Assembly (NCBI GenBank): GCA_028622995.1
Contig: JAJQJQ010000008.1
Location: 2,356,001-2,420,000 of the forward strand
Origin: Panagrolaimus kolymaensis
Lineage: Eukaryota; Nematoda; Chromadorea; Rhabditida; Panagrolaimidae
Length of the DNA: 64,000 nucleotides
Direction: 5' to 3'
Both the position numbers and the translations under genes were made by a program. This document shows positions 35,685 to 47,767 of this stretch, in pieces; position 1 is the stretch's first letter; every line of letters starts with the position of its first letter. The notes under the pieces were generated by a model. It was not told the DNA's origin, ran no database searches, and worked only from the letters and a program-made list of their open reading frames with translations.

Positions 35685-36787
35685 GATAGAGAATTTTATA
35701 TAAATAAAAGAGCGAGAAAAATAATTTGCTTCATTATTTTTGTTTAGCTGATATGAAAACTTGCGTTTCTATTTTAACCTTTTGATCCCAGTTAACTGAA
35801 AAACTTTTCTAAAGTGCACGTAAACAATCTCTTTTAGAAAAATAAATAAATAAACAGTGAATAATTTAAGATTTTCATATTTTTAAGCGCTTTTTAAAAT
35901 TTAATAATAGAATAATTGAATAAAAGTCTCAAAAAAAAATTGCTGTTAAGATATGTTAAAGAAGTTTTTCATTCATTCCTGGATTAATTGAAAAATATGA
36001 AATCTGCTTGCTAAGAAGTATCATAACGTTGTTGTGAAGAGCTGGCATGATGCTATGTTTTAAAATTTTCTTTTAGCAAAGGCTTAATAAAAACAAGATT
36101 CATAATTATCTATTGTACTTCGAAGGAGTATGTATACGCGTGAATTAAATTGAAAGATAGTATTTTATTCTAGTTTTATTCAAAAAAATTGGCTAACAAA
36201 AAACAGAAAAAAGGTTTAATAAAATATTCAAAAAAAAACCAAACACGCACGAAATTTTTTTAAAAATTTTCTGAGAAAGGAAATAAAATTGTTTATTTAC
36301 GCTTTAAATCGACGATAGAAAAGTGCTCAAAAATTTGGCAAAGCTTTTTTAAAGACATTTTGCGTCCAATCAATAATCGAAAAACTATTTCTTTCTTTGC
36401 TCTCTTTTTTTTCATCTCCGTTTTCTTTTGCCCAATAGATTTTATAAAAGGGAGTTTCATTTTTGCTCTCTTAAGCGTTGCATGATATTTGATCATCATT
36501 TTTTTATTTTTGAATTGTCTAACATCATCGAAACATTTTTATTCAAATTAATTCGCTAAATTTGTATAATTTTCTTCTTCACAAGCATTATTAGTAACAC
36601 ACCAACATATAAATAAATTAATTTTTTATCATTTATTAAGCAAAAAAGAAAGTGACTACATAGAAATAAATAAAAGTGTTAAAAAATAATTTAAATTTTG
36701 TAACACCCTTTATTTTGAGTCTTTTTCCATAATATTTTAATGGCATTTTAAAATATTATTGTGAGTTATTCTTTTTTATGGGATTTC
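35685..36787. other. Intergenic, AT-rich
   Basis: About 1.1 kb between lectin 2 and the Nudix gene. The frame at 36293-36499 on minus is Lys/Arg-rich and lacks any domain or splice partner. I see no gene here. Confidence 0.5.
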
Positions 36788-37276
36788 TTAAAATAAATAT
36801 GCATTAGCCGCCTTTAACATATCTTCCATTTCTTTAAATTTTGTAAGAACTATACTTTCTTCAAAATTTAGCCATTTCATGGTTTGATGTTCGTGTGATA
36901 GTTTAACCTTCAATTGATCAACAACAAGTTTTGCAAGCCAATATGCAACAGTTTTGGGTTTACCTTCAACTAAGTAATTTTGGACATAATGAAAATCTTT
37001 ATCAATTTTTAATTGATCTACATTTATTCCAGCTTCTTCTTTTGTTTCTCGAATAGCTGCAACCCAATCGTCTTCGCCGGGATCAACGTGGCCTATAATA
37101 AAAATAAAATAAAAATAAGATTTGGTAATTAAAAATAATAAAGATTTTTTTAGCAAACCTTTGGGTGGTGTCCAATGATGTGGTGGATAGCTAGCTTGTA
37201 ACAAAAGATATTCAAATCCATTATTGGTTGGTCGATAAATTAAAAAACCTGCTGAACGTTCTTCTCGAGCCATCAT
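36788..37276 (-). CDS. Nudix hydrolase, Ap4A hydrolase (NUDT2/ndx-4)-like
   Basis: Exons (minus order) 37159-37276 and 36788-37092, joined in phase 1, give 140 residues. The Nudix box GX5EX7REUXEEXGU is complete in GHVDPGEDDWVAAIRETKEEAGI (split here: it begins GHVDPGEDD and ends RETKEEAG). Upstream are GFLIYRP, LLLQASYPPHHWTPPKG, and downstream the Trp-Leu segment VAYWLAK, all as in asymmetric diadenosine-tetraphosphate hydrolases. Length is normal for the family. The role is to clear Ap4A and similar nucleotides in the cytosol. The intron has no stop and is near-divisible, so an unspliced reading looks open but breaks the Nudix box. The start could also be the second ATG at 37273. Confidence 0.92.
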   Translation of the reverse strand: MMAREERSAGFLIYRPTNNGFEYLLLQASYPPHHWTPPKGLLKKSLLFLITKSYFYFIFIIGHVDPGEDDWVAAIRETKEEAGINVDQLKIDKDFHYVQNYLVEGKPKTVAYWLAKLVVDQLKVKLSHEHQTMKWLNFEESIVLTKFKEMEDMLKAANAYLF

Positions 37277-37731
37277 TGAATTTTTTTAACAAAAAAATCT
37301 GAAAAAATATTTTATAATTATTTGAAAGGGTTGCTTCTACAAAACAAAAAAGAGAAAAATAATAAGCTTTCATTATTTTATTTTTATGATAAGAAAAAAA
37401 CAATTGACAACTCAAATTTTCAATATGTCATTTCGCTTGACTCTTTGTATCCTTAATTAGCTTTTAGAAAAGATGAAAGTCAGCCCACATTAATTTTTTA
37501 TGTGTGATAAGGAAACGAAAAGTATGTATTTCAAAGTAAATATAAAATATCTTAACAAGCATAGTAAAACCAATTCAAGATTCTACAAATTCAGCATTAA
37601 AAAAATGTGAAAATAATAATAATATCCAAAGCATCAATTTTTATTTGTTTGAAAAGTCTAAAAAAAATGTTTTGAGGATGAAAAAAAAGAAAAATAATTC
37701 ATGTCGAAGTTTATTTACTTTTAAAATATTT

Positions 37732-38961
37732 CTAATTTGCTTTTTTACATATGACTTGATTACTCCTATAACAGTCGACGCTAAAATACCCTCCGGTAAC
37801 GTTGTTATTAGCATACACGTAATTTATTGTTAAACAGCTTCCATCCTTTGCGTTAACAGGAGGAAGGTCATACCAATGGACGTAATCCATAGGAGTATCG
37901 TCAGACCAGTTCCAGGTTGTTGCATTATTGTCTGTGTAACCTCCTAACCATGGATAACCATCAGAATTTTCTAAAAAAGGTTGCGATGCATTTAACCAGC
38001 ATTTGATAGTTTTCAGAGATTAGTAACAAAGGAAATATCCTAAATTCGATTAACCAATCATAAAATCAACTTAAAATATTTGATTTTTTACGTAGTGCTG
38101 TTTCTTTTTTAGTTTAGTTTTCCTTTCTTTTGAAAATATCCTCCATTGTATTATGTATATGTATGGTGACAACCATTTTACTTATACTTCTCTCACTGCT
38201 AGAATTAAGAGCATAACTTACTAGCTACGAATACTAATTCATTATAACTATGAATCGATGATAAATGTGCTCTATAATCCTTGCAATAATCCTCTGCGTC
38301 TTGCCAATGTTTTTCACGCGAAAAGAAATGGTAACAAGAATGTGTAGCCTCAAAATAAAGCCATCCATCGGTGCAATTTAAATCGGAAGATGTAGTTGTT
38401 AAAGTTTTCGGTGTTGTCATAGTTGAGTTCCATGTTGGTAAAGTATAGTTAGAAGGTAGTATAGTAGTTGATGGAGAAAAAATACAGACGAAAGGCTTAG
38501 CTTTGAAACAATCTTGTGTGTACCAATATCCATCTGTCATAGATAAAGCTGCACAATTTGTTCCTGAAGCATTCTGAGGTTCGCCTTGTTTCCAATCGGT
38601 AAAATCGATTGGAGCTCCATCGGTCCAACTCCAATTTCCATCTGACAAAAGTTTGTTTGCACCAATCCAAAAATCTGTTTCTTTACTTTGTTGAAATTTA
38701 TCGGGCGCTTCTTCTATAAATTTATTTCTTTATAGTTGAAGAATTAATATTATATTTACCTCCTATTAAACCATTAGTAAAGGCATCATGAATGGAAGTT
38801 AAATGGCCTCCCAATTGCATGCAAGTGAATTCAGCTTTAGAAAATCCTGATTCGGTGGAGTTAAAAACATAGCAATTTCCAGTATATTCAAGACTTCCAT
38901 CAGGACATGAACTTTCACTAAAAGCTAAAAGAAAAGTAAGGAAAATAAAAGAAACAAACAT
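37732..38961 (-). CDS. Secreted protein with two C-type lectin domains (lectin 3)
   Basis: Exons (minus order) 38760-38961, 38222-38713 and 37732-37970 give 310 residues. The ATG at 38961 is preferred over one 36 nt upstream because it makes a 202 nt first exon identical in length to lectins 1 and 2 and leaves a normal signal peptide (MFVSFIFLTFLLAFSESS). CTLD1 has GGHLTSIH, WSWTDGAPIDF and EPQ. A short Thr-rich linker leads to CTLD2 (CTDGWLYF, HSCYHF, AHLSSIH), and exon 3 supplies YPWLGGYTDNNATTWNW and the closing VICKKAN. The second intron is about 250 bp, longer than the others. Confidence 0.88.
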
Positions 38962-39053
38962 AATCGATCGATTTTTCGAGAAAAAAAGGTTAAACAATAA
39001 AATAAATTTTTCTGTTCAGAGCTTAAAAATTTATTTTGTCTGATAAAAAAACT

Positions 39054-39491
39054 TTAGACAAGGCATGCCTCTCTAATTCTATTAGCTTTTTTTTCTTCAT
39101 AGTTTATTGTTATAATAATGTCATTTGTCTTTGATGAAATTGGAGCTTTTCTGATTGAAGAAGATAAGTTGTTTTGTTTGATTGATTTAAGTTTCTTTTG
39201 GCTTGAAACTAACAAAGTTTTAGCGTCATTGAGCATTTTTATATATTCAGTTTCAAAGGTTTTTGATGCAGCAGTTACTCGACGGGTTTTTACTTTTCCA
39301 TTTAAATTTTTAGCAATATTTTGGAATTCTTCAATAACTTCTTTAAGTTGGCGAATACCCTCCGATAATTCAGAGGCATAATTGGAATGTTGGCAAGCAT
39401 CCACGGTTTGTTTTCTTTCTTTTGATTTCTTCACAATTTTTTTCAATCGTTGAACAACAAGTTCATTTTCAAATTTAAGTTTTTCTGGCAT
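39054..39491 (-). CDS. Truncated copy of the first exon of the F-box-like gene
   Basis: A single exon of 145 codons whose first 125 match exon 1 of the gene at 44480 (KERKQxVDA, NLNGKVKTRR, AASKTFETEY, NDAKTLL, SSSIRKAPISS). After TND the two diverge: the parent splices at ATCAAG/GTTAG, while this copy reads on 20 residues to a stop. No F-box-like exons follow before lectin 3. An acceptor-like TTTACTTTCAG lies 14 bp before the ATG and could take a spliced leader. It may be a short stand-alone coiled-coil protein or a non-functional fragment. The duplicated region is helical and charged. Confidence 0.6.
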   Translation of the reverse strand: MPEKLKFENELVVQRLKKIVKKSKERKQTVDACQHSNYASELSEGIRQLKEVIEEFQNIAKNLNGKVKTRRVTAASKTFETEYIKMLNDAKTLLVSSQKKLKSIKQNNLSSSIRKAPISSKTNDIIITINYEEKKANRIREACLV

Positions 39492-40809
39492 TTAATTTTA
39501 ATTCTGAAAGTAAAAAATAATAATAAATTTGCAAACAAATTTAAGTTTTTTCCATTACTTAAAAAACGGAATTCAATCAATAAAAGGCAAAAAACAAAAA
39601 AAAAAGTTCTTTTAAAAATGAAGAAAGGAAAAAGGGTCATTTTTTATAAATCTGCAGCTATGCTGCCAACGAAAAAAAAGTAAGGAAAATTTTTTTTCGC
39701 TCGAGCCAGAAAAAAAGCTTTTCAATCAAAGCATAAAAGTGCCTGGAAAGTGGCTAAAAACTAAAATACATACTACACACATAAACTCAAACCTTTTTTT
39801 ATAATAAAGCAATGCGATTTTTGTCGCCTAACTGATTTTTTTCCACGAAGATAATTTACATGTGCTCTCAAAATTGAATGTTGTCTTTCATATATGAATA
39901 TTTTGAACCCTCGAAATTCTTTAACATATAAATAATGATATTGTTTATCATTGAAAGAATTCATGTCAAATTTTTCAATTGCAATAAGAAAACATATGTA
40001 TTCTTGAAGCATAGCTCCTGCATTCCATATCTTATATATGTATAAATTATTTTAGTTAGAGTTTATAAAAAAAATTCAAAAGATTTATACCGTTCTTTTA
40101 AACTGTTGCAAAAAAATAAATATGTGTCTATTTTATTATGCTTTTTTAATTAAAAAAAATTCAAAAGAGTAATTTCTTTCTTCTTATTTTTATGCAAATA
40201 TTTAAAAAGTAAAAAAAAACACATTACTAAAAAATTCAAAAAAGAAAATGAGCTAAAAAAATTAAATCGAAAAAACCAGCATAAAACAAAAAAAAAAACG
40301 ATTTTAATTTCAATAACCATCACTTTTTTAAATGTTATCTTAAACTGGTGAAAAACTAAAGCAATGGCCGGCTATTCGCAATTTTTTTGTTGTTGCTTTT
40401 TTGGAATGCATTCGAACTTTGTTCTTAGACGGGATATCGTTTTATGAATCATTTTTATTTAAAAATTAAACCGAAAATATAACTAAAGTCCAAATTTAAC
40501 TGAGATGAATGAGAGAAAAGCAAAGGTGTTGTTTTTATTTTGGCAAAAAAAGGAAAGGATATGCCGCTAGTCGATGGGACGCAACGATAAAGGTTGCTTT
40601 TCTATGTTCTTTTAGCATCGGCGCGAAAAAAGACAAAAAAAAAAAGAAATTGGACAAAGAAACGAAAAAGCAAAATGTAGACTAAAATTTCGAAATATAA
40701 AAAAATATATATATTAACATCGCGATTGTCTACAAACGCAAAAGCCAATAACGGTTTTTCGTTAATTTCATTTTTATTCTCAACGATAAAAACTTTCTGT
40801 CAATATTTA
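39492..40809. other. Intergenic, AT-rich
   Basis: About 1.3 kb between divergent genes. It contains long A and T runs and several short frames without domain signal, including a 79-codon minus frame at 39773-40012 that I cannot support. Part of it must serve as promoter for both flanking genes. Confidence 0.5.
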
Positions 40810-41487
40810 ATGGATTTGGATCAAAATTTTGATGAATATGAATTACATCGAATTCAACAACAAAATTTGCGCGCCATTGAAAGAATTTACCGGGAAATGA
40901 TAATTCATTCATATCAAAATCTAGAATTAGAAGAACGAAGGCTTGAAAACAGGCATGTATTTGTAAAAATTTGTTTAATTATTCAATTACCTTTATACTG
41001 TTTTTTACTTTATTTATTAAATTTTTCATTAACAAATGATTCAACCATATTGGATATATTTCACCATGATTTCCGTTTATTGCTTTGCTTTATCATTATT
41101 CTTTCCTTCATTAGTGTATTTATTAAACATAATTACTTTTACGTATTTGGATTTGTTTTTGCACCATTAATTGTAAGTTTTTTTCAGTTGTTTTTTTAGT
41201 TGCAAAAATCTGGAAGTCATGATTGAGTTTATCTAAAATGCAAATTTTAGGCATTTGACATGTTCTTAGTTATTCTTGAATGTTTAGTACTAAATTTTTT
41301 TAGTATTATGTTAATTACATATCAATCATATCCCGCCGCTTTTTATTTTAATTATATTTTTCATAATGGTTATTTCTTTTTCTTTTTAACTTATTCCTTA
41401 CTTGGTAAATCGCTAATATCCTCAATTTATGAATGTTTCATAACTTTTAATGCATGGAAGCAAAAGCAATTTGATCGTAAATCTTAG
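40810..41487 (+). CDS. Four-pass membrane protein of unknown family
   Basis: Exons 40810-41172 and 41251-41487, joined in phase 0, give 199 residues. The chosen ATG (MDLDQNFDEYELHRIQQ) is the first in frame. An amphipathic charged N-terminus of about 50 residues precedes four hydrophobic segments near 55-75, 88-105, 112-135 and 150-180, in a tetraspan arrangement. The tail is basic (WKQKQFDRK). There are no tetraspanin CCG or claudin motifs. I do not recognise the family; nematode genomes contain many lineage-specific proteins of this shape. Confidence 0.65.
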
Positions 41488-42514
41488 CTTCTATCTTTCG
41501 TTATTCCAAAACTTATCGTTGTTGGTGCTTGATTTTATGATAGCTATTTTATAATTTTTCTTTGAAAATATGTTTGAATAAAAAAATGAAGTAAATATTG
41601 ATATTTTGTTTTCTCATTTACATTGCTTAAAAAATAGAATTTAGTTTTTGAGTAAGAAAGAAAAAATTAGTCAGGTTTTCAACAACCAAAAAACTTCATT
41701 TTTTTATTTCTTTAATTTTTTGAATGAAAGAGATTGACCATTTTAAATTAAGTGTTGTAACTACAAAAATTATGGTTTGCAAAGACTTTAAAATTTTTGC
41801 AAAAAAAAAATGTACGCAGGGCTCGAAAAAAAAGAAGAATAAACCTTTAAAACCGGTTAAATAATATTTTTGGGAATGGTGGTTCTCTTGATTGCAATCG
41901 TTCTCAAATTGATTGGTAAAAGAAAATAGAAAAGTGTAATACAAACGTTTCGGGGTTCTTTGTTTAACGAAATTTTAGAAGAGTAAAGTTTTTTTGAATT
42001 TTTGATTCCTACTTTTTTTTAGTTTCATAATATTATTATATCAAACTTAAAAAAATAATGTATAAAAGATGACTTGCAAATTTTAATGCATCAAGAAAAT
42101 GAAAAAAAGAAGAAAAGTTTAATTATAACGATCTAAAAATAAAAATGACTCAAAATTGTATCAAAGAACTCTTATTTTTGAAGATTTTCCCCTCTTGCAT
42201 GATGGCTAAGACCTCAAGAAAAAAATATAATTAGCAAACGGACTAATCATTAAAGTGAAATAAACTTTTTTAGGTACATTATTTGGTGCAAGCAAACAAT
42301 TTTAATATTTGAGCGAACTATCACATAAAAAATTTAAATAAATATATTGAAAATTCATCAAATTTTTTGTCACGTTTATTGGAGGATTGAAGAAAGAAAA
42401 ATTTTCCGATGGTATTAAAAAAGATTTATTAAATATCGAAAACCATGCATTTTTAAAAAGAAAAAAGTAAATCAATTTTGTTTGTTTTCTAAAAAACCTA
42501 AAAAAATCCAAAAA
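41488..42514. other. Intergenic, AT-rich
   Basis: About 1 kb between convergent genes. AATAAA-like signals are near both ends. The open frames (41696-41944, 42302-42511) are Phe/Lys-rich and unsupported. I see no other structure. Confidence 0.55.
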
Positions 42515-44480
42515 TTAAAAATAATTTCTTGGAATTGGTTTCAATACATCAATATTTTCGCGACTTTGAAAATAGCGTGAATCAACAAAAGGAAATTCAA
42601 ATGAAAGATTAACATTTTCAGATGGTTTTATAATTTTTTGACGTTTATTTTCATTTCCAGAAAATTTATTGATGATAGCAAGCATGGAATTCTAAAAATG
42701 TAAAATATGAGTTTGCTTCTCAAAAAAGTTGCTATATCCATTTTTATAAAAGCTTACATTATTATCCTTCATTGGAATAATTACACGAAGATTAAGTTTT
42801 TGATTTGGATTTATTAAATTTTTAAATTGATCGGTATAAGATTTTTCCAAATATGATAAATATTCTCCATTTTTGTCCAATTGAAAAGCAAGATTATAAA
42901 ATTTTGCATTTGGAAAAGCTTTCAAATATTTTGAAACATTTTTTGCAGAAATATTTTGGTTTTCATCTTTTTCCAAAATCGATGTAAGATAAAAGTTTTT
43001 TAGATTTGGAGTAAACTTTCTGAAACAAAAATAATAGTTTTTCTCTAAAAATGCAATAAAAAAAAGTTAACTCACCTTGAAAACTTGGCTTTGAAAGGTA
43101 TTTCTTCAATAATCAAATTATCGATTTCAAAGTTAATTTTGTCAAAAATCTGTAAAAATATAATTTGAAAATAATTTTAGAAGTATGATATTCATCGCTT
43201 ACTTTTGTATTAAATTCATCACAAATAAATTCAACTTTTAAAGTTTTTACGCATTTTAATGAAATTAAATAATTATCAAAAATGTGAGTATTAGAGTTGC
43301 GAAAATTAAGATTTTTGAGGTCTAAAAAGAAGCAGGAAAAAAATGATTAAATTTTGTATGTAAATTTTCACTTTACCCAAAAATTGATTCAAAAACAAAA
43401 AGTATTCTTCACTTGGGTCTTCTTTAATTTCAATTATTTCGATCGATTTTGTAAAAACCAAAGATAACGGTTTGATTAATAAAAAATCTCTGAATTCCAG
43501 AATTTTCTCGTTTATATTATTTGGGTGGAAGTCTCTCTAAAAAATAAAGGGGCATCTATAAAACGTTTCTAGGTAAATTTTTTTTCTTACCTGCTTTTTA
43601 TCCCATTTATCCAATGGCTTGCTTGAAAATGTCCATGACTTAAAAAATGGAAATAAAAATTAAAAATTTGTTCAAAAAAATCCCACAGAAAATCTTACCC
43701 CGTAATTAAGTGCAAGTTCGCTGTTTTCATAATTTAATTCTTCCCCATCTGAATGTGATTTGTTGTTGTTAGGAATGTTCTCAATTTCCTTTTTTGTGAG
43801 ATAAAGATTATTTCCAGAAATTGTGGCATGAGTAAATACAAACAAAGAAAAATAATTTAAAGCCATTTTAAATGCTTCTTTTCCAGATAACATAAATTTG
43901 GCCAAATTTGTTCCCTAAAAATAAATTTGTTTAACTTTTTTTTATTATAAAATAAATAATTAATAAGTGTCATACTTGGTTGGGGCTTTTTCGAATAACA
44001 GTTTGGAATATATCTTTTAACAAATCATTATTCAATTTTGGTCCCTGCAATAAAAAAAATATTAAATAACGAAAATTTACGGTTAAAAAAACTAACCTTG
44101 ATGGCATTTGTATCTGACGAAATTGGATCTTTTCTGAATGAACATGCTAAATTATTTTGTTTATTTTTGGTTAATTTAAGTTTTTTCTGGTTTTCAAATA
44201 ACAATGTTTTAGCGTCATTGATCATTTTGGAATATTGAGTTTCAAAGGTTTTTGAAGCAGCAACTGCACGACGGGTTTTTACTTTTCCATTTAAACTGAG
44301 AGCAATATTTTCGACTTCTTCAATACCTTTTTTAAGTTGGCGAATATCGTCTGTTAGTTCAAAAACATAATTGCAATAATGGGAAGCATCCACGGGTTGT
44401 TTTCTTTCTTTTGCTTTCTTCAAAATTTTCATCAATCGTTGAATAGCCAAATTATTGTGGAATATAAGTTTTTCAGCCAT
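42515..44480 (-). CDS. F-box-like multi-exon protein
   Basis: Nine exons (minus order): 44097-44480, 43976-44044, 43699-43914, 43591-43638, 43377-43536, 43203-43321, 43076-43149, 42758-43019 and 42515-42691. All phases agree, giving 502 residues. Residues 1-128 are a charged helical domain also found at 39054. The next two exons read NNDLLKDIFQTVIRKSPNQ / GTNLAKFMLSGKEAFKMAL, similar in pattern to F-box-type helices of nematode proteins (L-KDIF...S..F...). The remainder has repeated Leu/Ile strands (LKNLNFRNSN, VKTLKVEFI, LKNFYLTSI) like the FTH/LRR-type halves of such proteins. It may act as a substrate adaptor of a cullin-RING ligase. The F-box assignment is tentative. Confidence 0.65.
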
Positions 44481-46177
44481 TTATAAAAAAGTAATGAATA
44501 TCAAAAAGTATAAATATTTAAAAAATTGCTAATTTAAAGAAATTTTGGTAAATAAAAATCTAAAAAAGCAAAACAAGAATCAAGAAATGGATAAATTTTG
44601 ATAAATTTAAGTTTTTGTGGCAAACAAAATAATAAAAAGAGAGAAGGTTTGTGCGAGCTTTTATTGGTACATATAGCTGCAATTAATAAAAAGATAGTTA
44701 ATAAAAATGCCTGCAAGGTGAACTTAACTAAAATCATACAATAGAAAGTGCAAAAATAATTTCTGCAAAGAAAGCAAAGTGATTTTTTTCGCCTATGACA
44801 ACAAACCTTAATAATTATATTATAAAAACAAATTGAGAAAAATTGTATGAAAAACTGTTTCAAAGTGATTTTGCTTTTGTGAAATGTGATTTTTCTAAAT
44901 TAGAAATTGTTTTTTTGCAAAATCAAAGATCCTTTAAGTTTTTATGAAGAAATAAATTGACTTTACAATGATTTTTTTTTTCAAGGTCTAAGTTTACCCA
45001 AAATATGAACACTTTTCGTTTCAGCGTGTGCACACTTTTACAAACAAAGTTTTTTGTTCACACAATAGAGAAACCCTCAAACTGGTGACCCAGACATACT
45101 TTTTTTTGACAGACAAACAATTTGTAAATATAGAAAAAAGATTTTTTAGAACTTTGATGAAACTTGTTTGTTTTGTTTTTTATTTCGCTTTGGTGCTGAC
45201 GTACTTATTTTATTTTTCTGAATTTTTTAGTTTTATTTTATAATTTTTATTTTTTTTAAAGAAAATTTATTTTTTTTTATAAAAAAGCATTTATAAATGA
45301 AAGAAAATTTAACTTTAATGAAGAGAAACAAAGACAAACTTTAGAATATTCGAATTATAATGGGGAAAAGGTTGATGACAACAAATTAAAAAAATTTCCC
45401 GCAAATTTAGATTATGAAGCATTTGTGAAATCTTCATAATTTCAAATGCTTGAAAAACAAGGAAATGAAAAATAAAAATAAAAATAAAAACTAAATTTTT
45501 TCCAAGAAGATTTCTGAACGACGAAGAAAATTAAATATTTTAAACTAAAAAAAGTACAAATATTAAAATGGATTATTTCTATTTTTGTTGGACTAAATAA
45601 AAGTTGAAACTGTTCGTAGAAATTTTAAAAAAATGCGCACGCAGATGAGAGCAAACTTGCGGACTGACAGAGTGTGTCGAAAATATTGATTGATTGAAAA
45701 ACAAAATTGTTGCTTATTTTTTAAGACTGTTAAAATTTTATTTTTTTGAATATTTGCTTTTTGTTTTTTCTTTCTGTTTTTATTTTCAAAAGAAAAATGG
45801 AAAAAAGTTTGCAATTATACTTTTTGAAGTGTCTAAAATATTCACAATTACAGAAAAAAACGATGTGATTAATGTTTAAAGAGAGGAAAATTCGACAAGA
45901 CACAACAAAAGACAATCTTTCTGATATAGTTATCCTTACTTATTTTTATATTTTTTGGACGCTTTAACCTTCTTAAAAATAATGAAGCTGTTTTCATTCA
46001 AAGTCATAAATTTCTTGATTAATGCAAAAAAAGAAAAAGTTAAAGTTTGATAAGAAAAATCAATTGTTGAAAAGGATTTTTATTGTTATCAATATTATCA
46101 ATTATTAGTCAAATTTGTTTTTGCCTTTTTTATTCTTATTTTTATTTGTTTACATTGTTGTTGGAATTTAATTAAGC
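44481..46177. other. Intergenic region containing a dispersed repeat
   Basis: About 1.7 kb. Bases 45010-45840 match 49985-50810 (listed as a repeat). The rest is A/T-rich with no supported gene. It lies between the divergent F-box-like gene and lectin 4. Confidence 0.5.
45010..45840 (+). repeat. Dispersed repeat of about 830 bp, copy A
   Basis: The order of similar blocks is the same here and at 49985-50810: a (A)CAAACAATTTG block, ACTTTGA-AAA-TTGTTTG, TTTTGAATTTTTTAGTTTTAT, AAAGC-T--ATAAATGA, AAAAGGTTG--TGAC, then GAGA-CAAACTTGC, and ATATTGATTGATTGAAAAA. Identity is moderate with many indels, so the duplication is old. No coding domain is apparent. Confidence 0.6.
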
Positions 46178-47151
46178 ATGACTGCATTTTGTATAACTAT
46201 TTATTTAGTTTTATTTTATTTCTCGACAATTTCTGGAGGGTTATGTCCAAATAATGGAACTGAATACAATTCACAATGTTATTATTTTTACTCAAATTTA
46301 TCCGGATTTCAGGATGCTGAATTGAGTTGCATTCAAATTGGTGGACATTTGGCTTCCATACATGATGCTTTTGTTAATGGTCTTCTTGGACGTAATTTTA
46401 ATTTTCCAAATTAAGAAGCTAAAAAAGATTTCATTTTTAGAAGAAGCAAATAAACAGTTTAAAGATAGTACACAAATGGATTTTTGGATTGGTGCAAATT
46501 CACTTATGTTCCATGGAAATTGGAGTTGGATGGATTGAACTTCAATGGATTTTACTGATTGGAATAAAGGTGAGCCACAAAATATTAGTGGCTCTAATTG
46601 TGCTGCTCTTTCAATGACTGATGGTTATTGGAGCGCACAAGATTGTTTTAAAAATAAATCTTTTGTATGCAGTGTAGCCAAAAAATACGCTCCAACTTTA
46701 CCACCATTTATAAATTGTAGTCTTGGATGGACTTATTTCCAGCCTACTCGTTCTTGTTATGGCATAAATTCGGCGTTGTTAACTAATTTTACTGAAGCTG
46801 AAAAACATTGTGAAAGCCTTGGAGCTCAATTACCGTCGATTCATAGTTTTGAAGAAGATTATTTTTTAAGAGGTATAAAGTATAAAAAGAAAACAAAGCC
46901 AATATATTATTTGTTTCATTTTAGCTTTCACATTTTTAACCACAACTGGCATTTGGATTGGATTATATTCAATTGATGAGGGGAAAACATGGATATGGAG
47001 CGATGGCTCCGCTGTAAATTATATTGCTTGGGCTGAAGGAGATCCAAATAATACGACATATGCATTTTATACAGCTATCGGTACTGGAGGATTTTTTAAA
47101 AAACTTATTTCTGACCATTGGTTTGTTATGTGTAAAAAATATATGGGATAA
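46178..47151 (+). pseudogene. Two-domain C-type lectin with an in-frame stop (lectin 4)
   Basis: Exons 46178-46391, 46441-46872 and 46925-47151 would give 290 residues. Signal peptide, CTLD1 (GGHLASIH, WIGANS, EPQ) and CTLD2 (LPSIH, WIGLYS, GDPNN) all align with lectin 1. At 46536-46538 the codon that is GGA (Gly of WTDG) in the three other lectins is TGA, giving WSWMD-stop. The frame continues perfectly past it, and both introns keep conserved positions and phases. This looks like a recent nonsense mutation, a base error or stop readthrough. CTLD2 carries EGDPNN, closer to a classical EPN-type triplet than the other copies. Confidence 0.8.
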
Positions 47152-47767
47152 CTCAGCCGAACAAAAAGTGTATCTTTCTTAAAAATTAATAAAGTCATAT
47201 TTTTTAAATATCCGCGTTATATTTTTTTTATTCTGCAAACTTTTTTTTGAGCATTTTCCTTTCATCTTTTGTTAAAGGTTTTATTTTATTCTTTTTTTAT
47301 TTATGCTTCTTTGATTTTTTCCTTTTTTAAACTAACCGAGGAGATTGGATAAAATTCATCCAAAAAGAGAAAAAAAAGTCGATTTATCGTTGATGGAAGG
47401 TAAAACTTGGTACCATTTTTTTTCGTCCTCCAATTGAATGACAATTCTTTTCCGCGCATAAATTAAATCCAGCTGTTCGCCCGCCAATTTTAACCCATTC
47501 TTTTTTTGTGCATGTTCAAAGAAAGAGTTGGTTATTGATTCAAAAAAGACACGAAAAATATGGAACACAAATAAGATGAAGAAAAAAACGATAAAATTTT
47601 TAGTGAGGCCGAGACTCGTTCGAGTCCGTACTTCATTTTATTTTTTTATGCACAAATTCGTCGCGTTTTTTCTAATGTTTTGATTTTTTGAATATTTTAA
47701 AATATATTTTTTTGCCTTTTGTAATTGCATTAGCTTATGTGATCAAGCTTCGGCTTCCCCTTAACAA
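47152..47767. other. Intergenic, AT-rich
   Basis: About 600 bp. The frame on minus at 47356-47568 is unsupported. A self-complementary GACTCGTTCGAGTC sits at about 47613-47626. Confidence 0.5.

Noticed and set aside
47601..47632. A CGTTCGAGTCC string resembling the B box of a tRNA gene
   Set aside because: No matching A box, anticodon arm or acceptor stem can be drawn around it; it is a short palindrome only.
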